From: Chelatococcus asaccharovorans
GTDB taxonomy: Bacteria; Pseudomonadota; Alphaproteobacteria; Rhizobiales; Beijerinckiaceae
Assembly: GCF_003201475.1 (NCBI RefSeq)
Contig: NZ_QJJK01000020.1
Location: forward strand, 23,256-87,255
Direction: 5' to 3'
DNA: 64,000 nt
The position numbers and the translations under genes were made by a program. This document shows, piece by piece, positions 1 through 9,115 of this stretch; positions within the stretch are counted from its first letter, which is position 1, and every line of letters starts with the position of its first letter. The notes beneath the pieces are model-generated. The model did not search any database, was not told where the DNA came from, and was given only the letters and a program-made list of their open reading frames with translations.

Positions 1-128
1 TCGTCATGGTGCTCGATCGCCTGACACCCGCCACCATTCCGAGCATGGAACTCGCCACCGGCGTGCCGCTTGTCTATCGCCTCAAGGCCGATTCGACCGT
101 CGAGAGCAAAGAGGTGCTGGAGGGGTGA
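1..128 (+). CDS. gpmA: 2,3-bisphosphoglycerate-dependent phosphoglycerate mutase, C-terminal end (partial)
   Basis: Only the last 41 codons lie in the window; the reading frame begins at base 3 and ends with TGA at 126-128. The peptide ends in the segment GVPLVYRL followed by [11 protein letters not shown], which is the usual tail of proteobacterial GpmA, the glycolytic enzyme that interconverts 3- and 2-phosphoglycerate. The catalytic histidines lie upstream and cannot be checked. The stop codon overlaps the GTG start of the next gene, so the two are probably translationally coupled. Confidence 0.8.
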   Translation, partial: VMVLDRLTPATIPSMELATGVPLVYRLKADSTVESKEVLEG

Positions 129-784
129 CGGGTCAGAGGGGGACAGGGGCGCTCGCCATCCGGGACGGGGTGACCTATCATCCCGGCTATCTCGGCGCGC
201 AGGAGCAGGGCGATCTCGTCGCGGCGCTGCGCGCGATCCTTGAGGCGGCGCCCTTCTTTGTCCCCCGCATGCCGCGTACAGGCAAGCCTTTCTCGGTGCG
301 CATGAGCAACTGCGGCTCTCTCGGCTGGGTTTCGGACGAACGCGGCTATCGTTACCAGCCGACCCATCCCGACACCGGCCTGCCTTGGCCTGCCATGCCG
401 GAGCGCCTGTTGCGGGCCTGGCGGGACCTTGCCCCCGGCGCGCCCCCGCCGGAGGCCTGCCTGATCAATTATTACAATACGGGTGCGCGCATGGGCTTGC
501 ACCAGGACCGGGATGAGGACGATCTCGTGACGCCGGTTGTCTCGCTGTCCCTAGGGGATACGGCCGTCTTCCGCATCGGCGGCACCAGCCGGCGCGATCC
601 CACCACATCGCTGAAGCTCGCATCCGGCGATGCCCTCGCTTTCGGCGGTCCGGCGCGGCTCGCCTTCCACGGCATCGACCGCATCCTCGCCGGATCCTCG
701 ACCCTCCTCGGCGGACCGCCGCTCGCCGGCGGCCGCATCAACCTCACCTTGCGGCGTGTCAGTCCCGCGACGCGGGAACACTGA
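125..784 (+). CDS. alkB: AlkB-type alpha-ketoglutarate-dependent dioxygenase
   Basis: This 219-residue protein matches AlkB, which repairs N-alkylated DNA bases by Fe(II)/2-oxoglutarate-dependent oxidative demethylation in the cytoplasm. The iron-binding HxD is seen in LHQDRDEDD, the distal histidine in FHGIDR, and the 2-oxoglutarate-binding arginine in [10 protein letters not shown] near the C-terminus. The substrate-side segment with INYYN is also present, and the length is normal for the family. The GTG start shares four bases with the gpmA stop; a GGAGGG lies directly against it, closer than usual, so a later GTG at 170 is possible. glnD begins two bases after the stop. No ada-like regulator or other alkylation gene is nearby. 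Confidence 0.9.
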   Translation: MTGQRGTGALAIRDGVTYHPGYLGAQEQGDLVAALRAILEAAPFFVPRMPRTGKPFSVRMSNCGSLGWVSDERGYRYQPTHPDTGLPWPAMPERLLRAWRDLAPGAPPPEACLINYYNTGARMGLHQDRDEDDLVTPVVSLSLGDTAVFRIGGTSRRDPTTSLKLASGDALAFGGPARLAFHGIDRILAGSSTLLGGPPLAGGRINLTLRRVSPATREH

Positions 785-786
785 TC

Positions 787-3603
787 ATGGCGCGCGCTCC
801 GGCTGATTCCGTCCAGGCTGCAATTACCACGCTCCAGGCCAATTGTGGCAGTGATGCGAATGCCCTGCGCAGCGGCCTGGTCACCTATCTCAAGCTCATC
901 CACGAACGCGGCCTCGCCCATGCGGAAGAGCGCCTGCTGGCGGAGCGAGACGGGCTGGCCTGCGCCCATCGCCTGTCCGCAACGATGGATAAGATCATCA
1001 GCATCGCCTTCGGGGTGGTCACGCAGCTCCTGCATCCACAACCCGAGGCGACCGGGACCGCAACGCTGGCGATCGTCGCCGTGGGGGGCTATGGCCGCGG
1101 GACGCTGGCCCCCGGCTCGGATGTCGACATCCTCTTCATGATGGGCTCGCCCGGCAAGCCGAAAAGCGGACTGCGTTCCCGCAACGGCCAAGGCCCCGCC
1201 GTGTCGCAGACAGCCTGGAGCGAGCGTGTTGTCGAGACCCTGCTCTACGTGCTCTGGGACCTGAAGCTGAAGGTTGGCCACGCCACGCGAACCGTTGACG
1301 AATCCATCCGCGAGGCCACCAACGACCTCACCATTCGCACGGCGATCCTGGAGGCACGCCATCTCGTCGGCGACAAGGGGCTGTTCGATGAGCTGGTCAC
1401 GCGCTTCGACAAGGACATCGTCAGCGGCACGGCGCCGGCTTTCGTCGAGGCGAAGCTCGCCGAGCGCGACGCCCGGCTGCATCGCGCCGGCACATCCCGT
1501 TACGTGGTGGAACCGAACGTCAAGGACGGCAAGGGCGGTCTTCGCGATCTCAACACCCTGTTCTGGATCGCCAAATACACCTATCGCGTACGCGACGCGA
1601 AGGAGCTCGTCACGGCGGGATTGTTCACCCAGGATGAATTTGCGCTGTTCCAGCGCTGCGAATCCTTTCTCTGGCGCGTGCGGTGTCACATGCATTTTGT
1701 GACCGGGCGAGCGGAGGAGCGCCTCTCGTTTGACCTGCAACCGCCGATCGCCCTGCGCAACGGCTATATCGCCCATGGCGGGCTCTCGGCCGTCGAGCGC
1801 TTCATGAAGCGCTATTTCCTCACGGCAAAGGACGTCGGCGACCTGACGGCGATCGTCTGCGCGGCGCTGGAGGCGCGCCATGCCAAGCCCCGTCCGGTGC
1901 TCGACCGCTTCGTCAGCCGCCTGCGCAGCCGCCGCAACTACCGGACGCTGGAATCCCGCGACTTCATCCTCGACAACAACCGGATCACGGTCGCCAGCAA
2001 CGAGGTCTTCAAGCGCGATCCCGTCAACCTCATCAGGCTCTACTGGCTTGCCGACCGCCACAGCTATGCCATTCATCCCGATGCGAGCCGGCTCGCGACG
2101 CGGTCGCTGGCCCTGATCGACCGCTCGGTCCGCAACGATACCGAGGCCAACCAGCTGTTCCTTGATGTCCTGACATCCCACAACGCGCCTGAAGTCGTCC
2201 TGCGGCGCATGAACGAGTCCGGCGTCCTCGGACGCTTCATTCCGGAATTCGGCCGCATCGTCGCGCTGATGCAGTTCAACATGTATCACCACTACACGGT
2301 GGACGAGCATCTCCTGCGTGCCGTGGGCGTGCTTGCGGATATCGATGCCGGCCGGTCGGATGCCGAACATCCGCTGTCGGGTGAGATCATCGGCACCATT
2401 CAGAACCGGCGGGCGCTCTATGTCGCGGTTTTTCTCCACGATGTCGCCAAGGGGCGCCAGAGCGATCACTCCACCGGGGGTGCGCGCGTCGCGCGCAAGC
2501 TCGGACCGCGCTTCGGCCTGACCCCGGCCGAGACGGAAACCGCGGCCTGGCTGGTGGACAATCATCTCCTCATGTCCATGGTCGCGCAGAGCCGGGACAT
2601 CAACGATCCCTCGACCATCCGCAGCTTCGCCGGCACCGTGCAGACCATGGAGCGGCTCAAGCTGCTCCTCGTCCTCACGGTCTGCGATATCAAGGCGGTG
2701 GGCCCGGGCGTCTGGAACGGCTGGAAGGGCGAGTTGCTGCGCAGCCTCTATTACGAGACGCAGATCGCGTTGACCGGGGGTCACGTCTCGGCAAGCCGCA
2801 ACGAGCGTGTCAGCGCCGCCCAGGCGGAATTGCGCCAGGCCCTGCCGGACTGGACGGGCGCCGAATTCGCCGCCTATGCCGCGCGGCATTACGCGCCCTA
2901 CTGGCTCAAGGTCGATATCGCGCGCAAGATCCAGCATGCCAGGCTCATTCGCCGGGCGGAGGAGACCGGCGAGACCACCGTCACCACGGTGGAAACCGAT
3001 GGCTTCCGTGGCGTCACGGAGCTCGTGGCCGCAGCCCCCGACCATCCGCGTCTCCTCGCCATCCTCACCGGCGCCTGCGCGGCGGCCGGCGGCAACATCG
3101 TCGACGCGCAGATCTTCACGACGACCGATGGCCTGGCGCTCGACACCCTGGTGATCTCACGCGCCTTCGACCGGGACGACGACGAACTCAGACGCGGCGA
3201 GCGGATCGCGCAGGCCATCAAACGCGCCCTGACCGGGGAGGTGCGGATCGCGGATCTGGTCGCATCACGCCGGCCGAAGAAGGATCGCAGCCGCACCTTC
3301 CATGTGCCGACCGAGGTTATCGTCGATAACAGCCTGTCCGACCGGCATACCGTGCTCGAAATCTCCGGGCTGGACCGCCCGGGGCTTCTTTATGACCTGA
3401 CGACGGTGCTCAGCCAGCTCAATCTGAATATTGCATCGGCCCATATCGCCACCTACGGTGAGAAAGTCGTCGACGTCTTCTATGTCACAGACCTCACCGG
3501 CGCGAAGATCGACAACACCAACCGTCAGGCTGCCATCCGGCGCGCGATCGAGCGCATCTTCCTGGATGACGACGGGGACGATGCCATCAGCAAAACCGGA
3601 TAA
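787..3603 (+). CDS. glnD: Bifunctional [protein-PII] uridylyltransferase / uridylyl-removing enzyme
   Basis: The 938-residue protein is the nitrogen sensor that uridylylates PII (GlnB/GlnK) under nitrogen limitation and removes UMP when glutamine is high. The nucleotidyltransferase motif GGYGRGTLAPGSDVDIL occurs around residues 100-116, with the metal-binding acidic residues in SDVD. An HD domain follows in the middle, seen in FLHDVAKGRQSDHS. Two ACT domains, the glutamine-sensing part, fill the last 200 residues; the second starts near SDRHTVLEISGLDRPGLLYD. The length is normal for alphaproteobacteria. It follows alkB by two bases, so gpmA, alkB and glnD may share a transcript. Confidence 0.96.
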   Translation: MARAPADSVQAAITTLQANCGSDANALRSGLVTYLKLIHERGLAHAEERLLAERDGLACAHRLSATMDKIISIAFGVVTQLLHPQPEATGTATLAIVAVGGYGRGTLAPGSDVDILFMMGSPGKPKSGLRSRNGQGPAVSQTAWSERVVETLLYVLWDLKLKVGHATRTVDESIREATNDLTIRTAILEARHLVGDKGLFDELVTRFDKDIVSGTAPAFVEAKLAERDARLHRAGTSRYVVEPNVKDGKGGLRDLNTLFWIAKYTYRVRDAKELVTAGLFTQDEFALFQRCESFLWRVRCHMHFVTGRAEERLSFDLQPPIALRNGYIAHGGLSAVERFMKRYFLTAKDVGDLTAIVCAALEARHAKPRPVLDRFVSRLRSRRNYRTLESRDFILDNNRITVASNEVFKRDPVNLIRLYWLADRHSYAIHPDASRLATRSLALIDRSVRNDTEANQLFLDVLTSHNAPEVVLRRMNESGVLGRFIPEFGRIVALMQFNMYHHYTVDEHLLRAVGVLADIDAGRSDAEHPLSGEIIGTIQNRRALYVAVFLHDVAKGRQSDHSTGGARVARKLGPRFGLTPAETETAAWLVDNHLLMSMVAQSRDINDPSTIRSFAGTVQTMERLKLLLVLTVCDIKAVGPGVWNGWKGELLRSLYYETQIALTGGHVSASRNERVSAAQAELRQALPDWTGAEFAAYAARHYAPYWLKVDIARKIQHARLIRRAEETGETTVTTVETDGFRGVTELVAAAPDHPRLLAILTGACAAAGGNIVDAQIFTTTDGLALDTLVISRAFDRDDDELRRGERIAQAIKRALTGEVRIADLVASRRPKKDRSRTFHVPTEVIVDNSLSDRHTVLEISGLDRPGLLYDLTTVLSQLNLNIASAHIATYGEKVVDVFYVTDLTGAKIDNTNRQAAIRRAIERIFLDDDGDDAISKTG

Positions 3604-3647
3604 CGGCATATCCACGTCGATAGGGGGCAAGGCATGCCAGACAAATG

Positions 3648-3676
3648 CTTGATTTTTGGGCCGTCTGACCTGATAT
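3648..3676 (+). promoter_or_regulatory. Possible heat-shock (sigma-32) promoter ahead of grpE
   Basis: CTTG at 3648-3651 is followed by 17 bases and then CCTGATAT at 3669-3676. This resembles the alphaproteobacterial sigma-32 pattern (CTTG, 17-18 bases, CYTATNT), with one extra base in the -10 box. It sits 35 bases upstream of the grpE ATG, in the 107-base gap after glnD. It was read by eye only. Confidence 0.35.
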
Positions 3677-3710
3677 CACCGGTGACAAACACTCAACAGC
3701 TACGAGAGCC

Positions 3711-4346
3711 ATGACCCAGACGCCGCCCCGCCCCGAGCCGGTTGACGCCGACAAAGACGCCAACGCCGTGGAAAGAGACGAAACGCTTGCGGGCCACGTG
3801 CAAGACGAGATTGCCGCCGAGGCGGCGGCCATCGCCGCGCTCGAGGCGGAGAAGCGCGAGCTGAAGGACAAGCTCCTGCGAACGCTGGCCGAGATGGAAA
3901 ATCTGCGGCGGCGCACCGAGCGGGAAATCGCCGATGCACGGGCCTATGGCATCACGAGCTTCGCGCGCGACATGCTGACGGCCGCGGACAATATCCGCCG
4001 CGCCATCGAAACCATTCCCGAGGACGTCCGCGCGCAGCCCGATAACCCGGTCAAGCCGTTCCTCGAAGGCATCGAACTGACCGAGCGCGATGTGCTCAAG
4101 ACCCTTGAGCGTCATGGCGTTCGCAAGATCGATCCGATCGATCAGAAATTCGATCCGAACCTGCATCAGGCGATGTTCGAGGTCGAGGACCTGAGCAAGC
4201 CCCACGGCACTGTTGTGCAGGTGATCCAGTCAGGCTTCGTGATCAGCGATCGCGTGCTGCGACCGGCGCTTGTGGGTGTATCGAAGGGCGGCCCCAAGGT
4301 CCCGACCGGCAACGGCACCGATACGGATCCGACAACCGGCCAGTGA
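3711..4346 (+). CDS. grpE: Nucleotide exchange factor GrpE
   Basis: GrpE dimers release ADP from DnaK in the DnaK-DnaJ-GrpE chaperone cycle. The 211-residue protein has an acidic, disordered N-terminus, then a long coiled-coil helix (EKRELKDKLLRTLAEMENLR, continuing RRTEREIADA) and the C-terminal beta domain with the GrpE signature around VVQVIQSGFVISDRVLRPA. The length is slightly above that of E. coli GrpE. hrcA, often adjacent, is absent; glnD precedes it on the same strand. A heat-shock-like promoter lies upstream, and a strong terminator follows at 4460. Confidence 0.96.
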   Translation: MTQTPPRPEPVDADKDANAVERDETLAGHVQDEIAAEAAAIAALEAEKRELKDKLLRTLAEMENLRRRTEREIADARAYGITSFARDMLTAADNIRRAIETIPEDVRAQPDNPVKPFLEGIELTERDVLKTLERHGVRKIDPIDQKFDPNLHQAMFEVEDLSKPHGTVVQVIQSGFVISDRVLRPALVGVSKGGPKVPTGNGTDTDPTTGQ

Positions 4347-4360
4347 ACGGCCTTGGACCG

Positions 4361-4416
4361 TCGCCAATCGGGCCCTCGCCAATCGGGCCCTCGCCAAGAG
4401 CCCTCGCCAAGAGCCC
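4361..4416 (+). repeat. Short tandem repeats after grpE
   Basis: Two perfect copies of the 15-mer TCGCCAATCGGGCCC (4361-4375 and 4376-4390) are followed by two perfect copies of the 13-mer TCGCCAAGAGCCC (4391-4403 and 4404-4416). The 13-mer is a shortened variant of the 15-mer. The block lies between the grpE stop and its terminator and looks like replication-slippage sequence. Confidence 0.85.
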
Positions 4417-4459
4417 TTTGATCGTCTGGCGACGCGGCTTGCAACTGCATCAATTAAGG

Positions 4460-4500
4460 AAAAGGCCGTCTGCGATGAACCCGCGACGGCCTTTTCTTTC
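4460..4500. terminator. Bidirectional rho-independent terminator between grpE and the convergent gene
   Basis: AAAAGGCCGTC at 4460-4470 pairs perfectly with GACGGCCTTTT at 4485-4495, with a T-rich tail to 4499. The A-run on the left arm supplies a T-run for the opposite strand, so it can serve both grpE (+) and the convergent gene ending at 4548 (-). Confidence 0.8.
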
Positions 4501-4547
4501 GTTTTGATCCGGCGGTTGCCGGCGCGGCCCATCCTGGCCGTCGATGT

Positions 4548-5516
4548 TCAATCCTTGGTCTTCTCGGGTTTCGGCGCGATGCCGTCACGGATCGTCTCGA
4601 AACGCGCGAGCATCTTCTTCTGGTCCCGCTCGCGCGACATGGCGATCAGGCGGATATAGCGCGTCGTATCGAAGCGGATGGCCTGCATGACGAAGACCTT
4701 GTCCTTGGTCTCCGAATCCTGGGCGGTCGCGGTGATCTCGTGCCACGGCACATTCTGCAGCGTCAGATTGCGCGCACTCTTGATCTCCGGGGCGATGATA
4801 CTGGCCAGGCCACTGAAAGCCTGACGCGCGAAGCGATCCTGATCAAGCGTGCCGGGGATGGCGCCATCGCCCGAGGCGACGATGACAATGGGTTGCTCGG
4901 CACCTTTGATGCTGTCCTTCGGGCCGTCCGTCATCAGGAGGCCGGTGCCGGCCAGGACACGCGAAACGCGAAAGCCGGCCTGTTTGCCGAGCGAGAAGGG
5001 AAGCGCCGCGACCTGCTCTTCGATCGGCGGAGGCTTGCGGAAAACGAGACTTTTCAGCGCCGTACGAACCGTCTCGTCGCTGTAGGTGCTGGAGGACTCG
5101 TCAGGAACCTGGACCGTGACAACGGCAGTGGCAAGCGGCGATGAGGCCACCAGCACCCATTTCTTGATGAGATGCGCGCCTGCCTGCTGCTGGGCGCTCA
5201 CAAACAGCGCCTTGGCACCCGCGAGGGTCCAGTCTTCGCGTTTGACCGCGGTCAATCCCTGCTTTGCCATGTGGTCGACCTTCAACCCCTCGACCACGCG
5301 GGGATAAGCATCGGTCGGCAGTTCGGTCATCAGGATGGCAGCGCCCGATGCCTCATCCTCGAAGCCGAGGAAGTTCTTGGCCTCCCGCATCTCGCCGGGC
5401 GGCGTGATGCCGACGTTCAATCCGGATGGAAAAACAGGATCAGCCGCACGCGCGGACGAGGCGAAGGCCGCAAGAACAAAAGCAAGAAGCACAGTGGCAA
5501 CCGATTGTCGCATCAT
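4548..5516 (-). CDS. Exported protein of unknown function
   Basis: I do not recognise a characterised family. With the start at 5516 the protein has 322 residues. It begins with a clear Sec signal peptide (MMRQSVATVLLAFVLAAFAS, then SARA, likely cleavage after ARA), so the mature part is probably periplasmic. The mature chain reads as two similar halves of mixed alpha/beta character, each ending in a helix of the type 'S(D)ETVRTALKSL' or 'LARFETIRDGI'. It has no cysteine clusters, lipobox or catalytic motif. An AGAGGG lies eight bases before the chosen ATG; an upstream ATG at 5540 with GAGGGGG is an equal alternative and keeps the signal peptide. It is convergent with grpE. Confidence 0.75.
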   Translation of the reverse strand: MMRQSVATVLLAFVLAAFASSARAADPVFPSGLNVGITPPGEMREAKNFLGFEDEASGAAILMTELPTDAYPRVVEGLKVDHMAKQGLTAVKREDWTLAGAKALFVSAQQQAGAHLIKKWVLVASSPLATAVVTVQVPDESSSTYSDETVRTALKSLVFRKPPPIEEQVAALPFSLGKQAGFRVSRVLAGTGLLMTDGPKDSIKGAEQPIVIVASGDGAIPGTLDQDRFARQAFSGLASIIAPEIKSARNLTLQNVPWHEITATAQDSETKDKVFVMQAIRFDTTRYIRLIAMSRERDQKKMLARFETIRDGIAPKPEKTKD

Positions 5517-5763
5517 TCGGGGTACCCTCTTTTCGTCCATCCCGCCCCCTCGTCTTCCCGCGAAGCGAATGGTGTGATGCACGCTCAATATGGCGACAAC
5601 GCGATTGATGGCATTCATCCCGCGCCGTCCTTGGCGCGGATCACGCACAAGCGCACTGAGGTTGCTCGACAAATCCGACCTGCATGGAATCGCCTGATGC
5701 CATCCGGGACTATGAATTGTCTCGTCACGTCTTAAGTGAAGCAAGTCCGCAACAGACAGAGTT

Positions 5764-5864
5764 GCTCTAGAATTTAAGCCCGTCTTCCCTTGAGCCTTTC
5801 CGGCGAAAACCAGCACGCAATTCCGGACGCGGAACCGCAACACACATCCGCTGGAATTGCTCTA
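5764..5864 (-). repeat. Dispersed intergenic repeat (TAGAGCA-AATTCC type) supplying the uppP stop codon
   Basis: Read on the minus strand, the element begins TAGAGCAATTCCAGCGG, runs through GCGGTTCCGCGTCCGGAATT, and ends near TTCTAGAGCAAC. From memory this resembles the very common Hyphomicrobiales intergenic repeat with an AGAGCAATTCC terminus. Its first three bases (TAG, 5864-5862) are the stop codon of uppP. It shares its TAGAGCA end with the repeat at 44551 but differs inside. Confidence 0.65.
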
Positions 5865-6665
5865 ACCGAAGACGATGAGCCCGGCGAGCCCCGCGGCGCC
5901 AACCACGATACGCCACCACGCGAACAATGCAAAACCGTGACGGCTGACATAGTCAAGCAAGGTCCGGACCACGAACAGGCCCGACAGAAAGGCCATGACA
6001 AAGCCGATGGCGACGAGCCCGATGTCGTGGGCATCGAGCAGGCGGTAGTTCTTGTAGAGATCATAGGCGAAGGCGCCCGCCATGGTCGGCATCGCCAGGA
6101 AGAAGGAGAACTCCGTCGCCGCACGCTTGTTCGAGCCGAGCAGCATGGCCCCGACAATCGTGGCGCCGGAGCGAGAAACCCCCGGAATCATGGCAAGGCA
6201 TTGGAAGAAACCGATCTTCAACGTCATGCTGAGCGGAAATTCCGATATGTCGCGATAGCGACCGCCAAGTCCCCGTTGATCGACCACCATCAGGATGAAG
6301 CCGCCGACGATGAGACTGACGCACACGATCCACGGATTGAACAGCACCTCCTTGATGAAACTATGGGCAAAGGCGCCAATCACCATGGCCGGCAGGAAAG
6401 CGACGAGCACGCCGAGGACGAAGCGCTGCACCGCCGGATCATGCGGCAATTTGGTCGCGATCGTGACCAGGCGGTGGAAGTAGACGGAAACGATGGCGAG
6501 AATAGCGCCGAGTTGCACCAGGACCTCGAAGGTTCGCCCCTTCGATTCGAAGCCGAGGAAATGACCGAGAAGGAGGAGATGCCCGGTCGAAGACACAGGC
6601 AGAAACTCTGTCAGGCCCTCGACAAGGCCAAGGATAGCCGCCGACACGACATCGTACGTATTCAT
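5862..6665 (-). CDS. uppP: Undecaprenyl-diphosphatase (bacitracin-resistance type)
   Basis: This 267-residue inner-membrane enzyme dephosphorylates undecaprenyl pyrophosphate to regenerate the lipid carrier for peptidoglycan and polysaccharide synthesis. Both signature motifs are present: [17 protein letters not shown] near residue 15, with the catalytic glutamates and the SSTGH histidine, and [10 protein letters not shown] with its essential serine and arginine. About eight hydrophobic segments are visible. The ATG at 6665 matches the family N-terminus ([20 protein letters not shown]); longer in-frame starts add no homologous sequence. The stop codon lies within a dispersed repeat. Confidence 0.95.
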   Translation of the reverse strand: MNTYDVVSAAILGLVEGLTEFLPVSSTGHLLLLGHFLGFESKGRTFEVLVQLGAILAIVSVYFHRLVTIATKLPHDPAVQRFVLGVLVAFLPAMVIGAFAHSFIKEVLFNPWIVCVSLIVGGFILMVVDQRGLGGRYRDISEFPLSMTLKIGFFQCLAMIPGVSRSGATIVGAMLLGSNKRAATEFSFFLAMPTMAGAFAYDLYKNYRLLDAHDIGLVAIGFVMAFLSGLFVVRTLLDYVSRHGFALFAWWRIVVGAAGLAGLIVFG

Positions 6666-7133
6666 CGCTGATCCCACGATCCGAGACTGCGCACCGTCCC
6701 CGAGCCGAGCCCGCCGGGCGCACCAAAGTCGCAAGGACCTGCTGGATCAGATTCCCGCAAGACGTCATTTCACCGCAGCCCAGCGGCTAACATCTTAGGA
6801 CCGATGCCATAATTTCGCTTCATGAGGCGGCTTCATGGCATACGATTGACCGAAGCGGTTCGGGATCACGACAGGACCTTGGTCCACGCTCGAGATGCGT
6901 TGTGAGCCTGCTGTCGTTAGCGAAGCCTTAATGACAACACGGGAAAGGCCGGCACAGCCGGCAAAACGAGTTGTTCGCCATTTTTTGGAGTTTTATACGA
7001 GACCCGTGCTGATCGCGAATGTCCTCCACGAGAATATGCCGAGCCGCCACGGCTGTTTCCGTCATGCGCTGTCAGGCCGTCGAATCCACAGATCGTCATT
7101 GCCGCCCAACCTGCTGATCGCGTGACCAACTCC
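6666..7133. other. Divergent intergenic region between uppP and fzlA
   Basis: These 468 bases separate divergently oriented genes and must hold both promoters. The short open frames here have no plausible composition or ribosome-binding sites, and I see no RNA gene, strong hairpin or recognisable operator. Confidence 0.5.
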
Positions 7134-7826
7134 ATGGCGACCTTCCATCATTATCCCTTCTGTCCCCAGTCGCGCTTCATTCGCCTCGTCCTCGGCGAAA
7201 TGGGCATTGCGCCTGCTACCGTCGAGGAGAAGCCCTGGGAGCGGAGCCAAAGCCTGCTGATGATCAATCCGGCGGGGCACCTGCCCATCTTCGTCGAGGA
7301 ACAGGGGCTCGCGGTGCCCGGGGCGGCCGTGATCGCCGAGTATCTCGACGAGACGCGTGGCCTGGGTCTCGACGGCCGTCGCCTTCTGCCCGACCATCCG
7401 GCTGATCGCGTCGAGGTTCGCCGCCTGATGGAGTGGTTCCTCGTCAAATTCTTCGAGGAGGTCTCGGCCTATCTCGTCACCGAGAAGATCTACAAGCGCT
7501 TTATGAAGGCGGAACTGGGCGGTGGCCCCCCCGATATGGCCGCCATTCGCGCTGGCCGTAGCAATGTGCGCTATCACCTGCAATATATTGGCTTCCTGAT
7601 TGGCAAAAGGAACTGGCTCGCCGGGCCGGATTTGACTTATGCAGATTTGGCGGCGGCGGCCCATCTGTCCTGTGTCGACTATCTCGGTGATGTGCCCTGG
7701 GAAGAGGATGAGACCGCCAAGGCATGGTACGCGCGCGTCAAATCGAGGCCGTCCTTTCGCGCCCTGCTGACGGACCGGGTGCCGGGCATGGCGCCGGCGG
7801 CCCACTACGAGGATCTCGACTTCTAG
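7134..7826 (+). CDS. fzlA: Glutathione S-transferase-fold protein, probable FtsZ-binding FzlA
   Basis: The 230-residue protein has a thioredoxin-like N-terminal GST domain (residues 1-80, starting MATFHHYPFCPQSRFIRLVL) and an all-alpha C-terminal domain. FzlA in Caulobacter and Agrobacterium is a GST homologue that does not act as a transferase; it binds FtsZ filaments and is needed for constriction. The opening, the WLAGPDLTYADLAAAAHLSC segment and the adjacent queG fit the alphaproteobacterial FzlA group. An ordinary glutathione transferase remains the alternative. The ATG at 7134 is preferred over the GTG four codons upstream because it matches the family start. Confidence 0.75.
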   Translation: MATFHHYPFCPQSRFIRLVLGEMGIAPATVEEKPWERSQSLLMINPAGHLPIFVEEQGLAVPGAAVIAEYLDETRGLGLDGRRLLPDHPADRVEVRRLMEWFLVKFFEEVSAYLVTEKIYKRFMKAELGGGPPDMAAIRAGRSNVRYHLQYIGFLIGKRNWLAGPDLTYADLAAAAHLSCVDYLGDVPWEEDETAKAWYARVKSRPSFRALLTDRVPGMAPAAHYEDLDF

Positions 7827-7876
7827 AGGCGCCGGCAGGCACCGGCGTGAGGGAGCGCTCTGCCGCACGCCCGGCT

Positions 7877-9115
7877 ATGAGCCTCAGAGATGCCTTGGTC
7901 GATCGCGCCCGGCAGATGGGCTTCGACGACGTCCGCATCACCAGCCCCGACGCCATCCCGCACGCTCCTGAACACCTCGCGGCCTGGCTCGAGGCGGGCT
8001 ATGCCGGGAGCATGACCTGGATGGGCGAGACGCCGGAGCGTCGATCCGATCCGCGCGCGCTGTGGTCCGAGGTGCGTTCGGTCGTGATGCTCGGCATGAA
8101 TTACGCCCCCTCCAGCGATCCCCTCGCCTCACTGGCTATGAGAGACCGCGCGACGATTTCGGTCTATGCCCGCAATCGTGACTATCACGACGTCATCAAG
8201 GGCAAGCTCAAGCAGGTGGCGGGCTTTCTCGCGTCGGCCGGCGGCGCGGACGTCAAGGTCTTCGTCGATACCGCGCCTGTCATGGAAAAGCCGCTCGCCG
8301 AAGCGGCCGGCCTCGGCTGGCAGGGCAAGCATAGCGTGCTCGTGTCGCGCCAGTTCGGCAGCTGGCTCTTCCTCGGTGCGATCTTCACCACCGCCGAACT
8401 GCCCTTCGACGCGCCCGGCACCCCGCTATGTGGCAGTTGCCGGCGTTGCCTCACCATCTGCCCGACCGCGGCATTCCCGGCGCCTTATCAACTCGACGCG
8501 CGACGTTGCATTTCCTATCTCACCATCGAGCACAAGGGGCCGATCGACCGGGCGCTGCGTCCGCTGATGGGCAACCGCGTCTTCGGCTGCGACGATTGCC
8601 TTGCTGTCTGCCCCTGGAATAAATTCGCCGAGGCAGGCCGCGAGGCCAAGATCGTCGCCGGCGCGGACTATCGCGCCCCTGCCCTGACGGAGCTCGCGCA
8701 ACTGGACGATGCCGCCTTTCGGCTGCGCTTTGCCGGCTCGCCCGTGAAGCGCACCGGACGCGACCGCTTCATGCGCAATGTGCTGATCGCGATCGGCAAT
8801 TCCGGCGATCCCGCGATGGTCCCCGTCGCTGGCGAAAAGCTCACGGAGGACAACCCGCTCGTGCGCGGCGCTGCCGTTTGGGCCCTTTCCCGTCTCCTGC
8901 CGGCTGCCACCTTCGCGGCTCTCGCGCCCCGCTATATGATGGGCGAGCCCGACGAGAGCGTCATGGCCGAATGGAACGCCGGCTTGGAAGAGGGCTTGGC
9001 AGAGAACTTGGCAGAGAGTTTGGATCAGGAACGCCAGGTGCCTGCCCCTCGGGAGATCAGGCAAAGCGCGGTATGCGTCACCAGACCCAGTGAAAAGGCC
9101 GGAAAACGCCCATGA
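7877..9115 (+). CDS. queG: Epoxyqueuosine reductase
   Basis: QueG catalyses the last step of queuosine synthesis, reducing epoxyqueuosine in the wobble position of GUN-anticodon tRNAs with cobalamin and two [4Fe-4S] clusters. The two ferredoxin-type motifs are CGSCRRCLTICPTAAFP and, later, CDDCLAVCPWNK. The N-terminal DUF1730-type region (YARNRDYHDVIKGKLK, then FVDTAPVMEKPLAEAAGLGW) is intact. The C-terminal HEAT-like part seen in many homologues is present, and the length (412) is slightly above average. The ATG at 7877 fits the family start (MSLRDALVDRARQMGFDDVR). It overlaps the following SDR gene by four bases. Confidence 0.95.
   Translation: MSLRDALVDRARQMGFDDVRITSPDAIPHAPEHLAAWLEAGYAGSMTWMGETPERRSDPRALWSEVRSVVMLGMNYAPSSDPLASLAMRDRATISVYARNRDYHDVIKGKLKQVAGFLASAGGADVKVFVDTAPVMEKPLAEAAGLGWQGKHSVLVSRQFGSWLFLGAIFTTAELPFDAPGTPLCGSCRRCLTICPTAAFPAPYQLDARRCISYLTIEHKGPIDRALRPLMGNRVFGCDDCLAVCPWNKFAEAGREAKIVAGADYRAPALTELAQLDDAAFRLRFAGSPVKRTGRDRFMRNVLIAIGNSGDPAMVPVAGEKLTEDNPLVRGAAVWALSRLLPAATFAALAPRYMMGEPDESVMAEWNAGLEEGLAENLAESLDQERQVPAPREIRQSAVCVTRPSEKAGKRP

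Noticed and set aside
472..3045. Very long open frame on the minus strand opposite glnD
   Set aside because: It is antisense to a fully supported glnD and reads as Arg/Asp/His-rich sequence without domains, a usual effect of high GC content.
6895..7125. Small open frame between uppP and fzlA
   Set aside because: No ribosome-binding site, no motif, and it runs directly into the fzlA leader.
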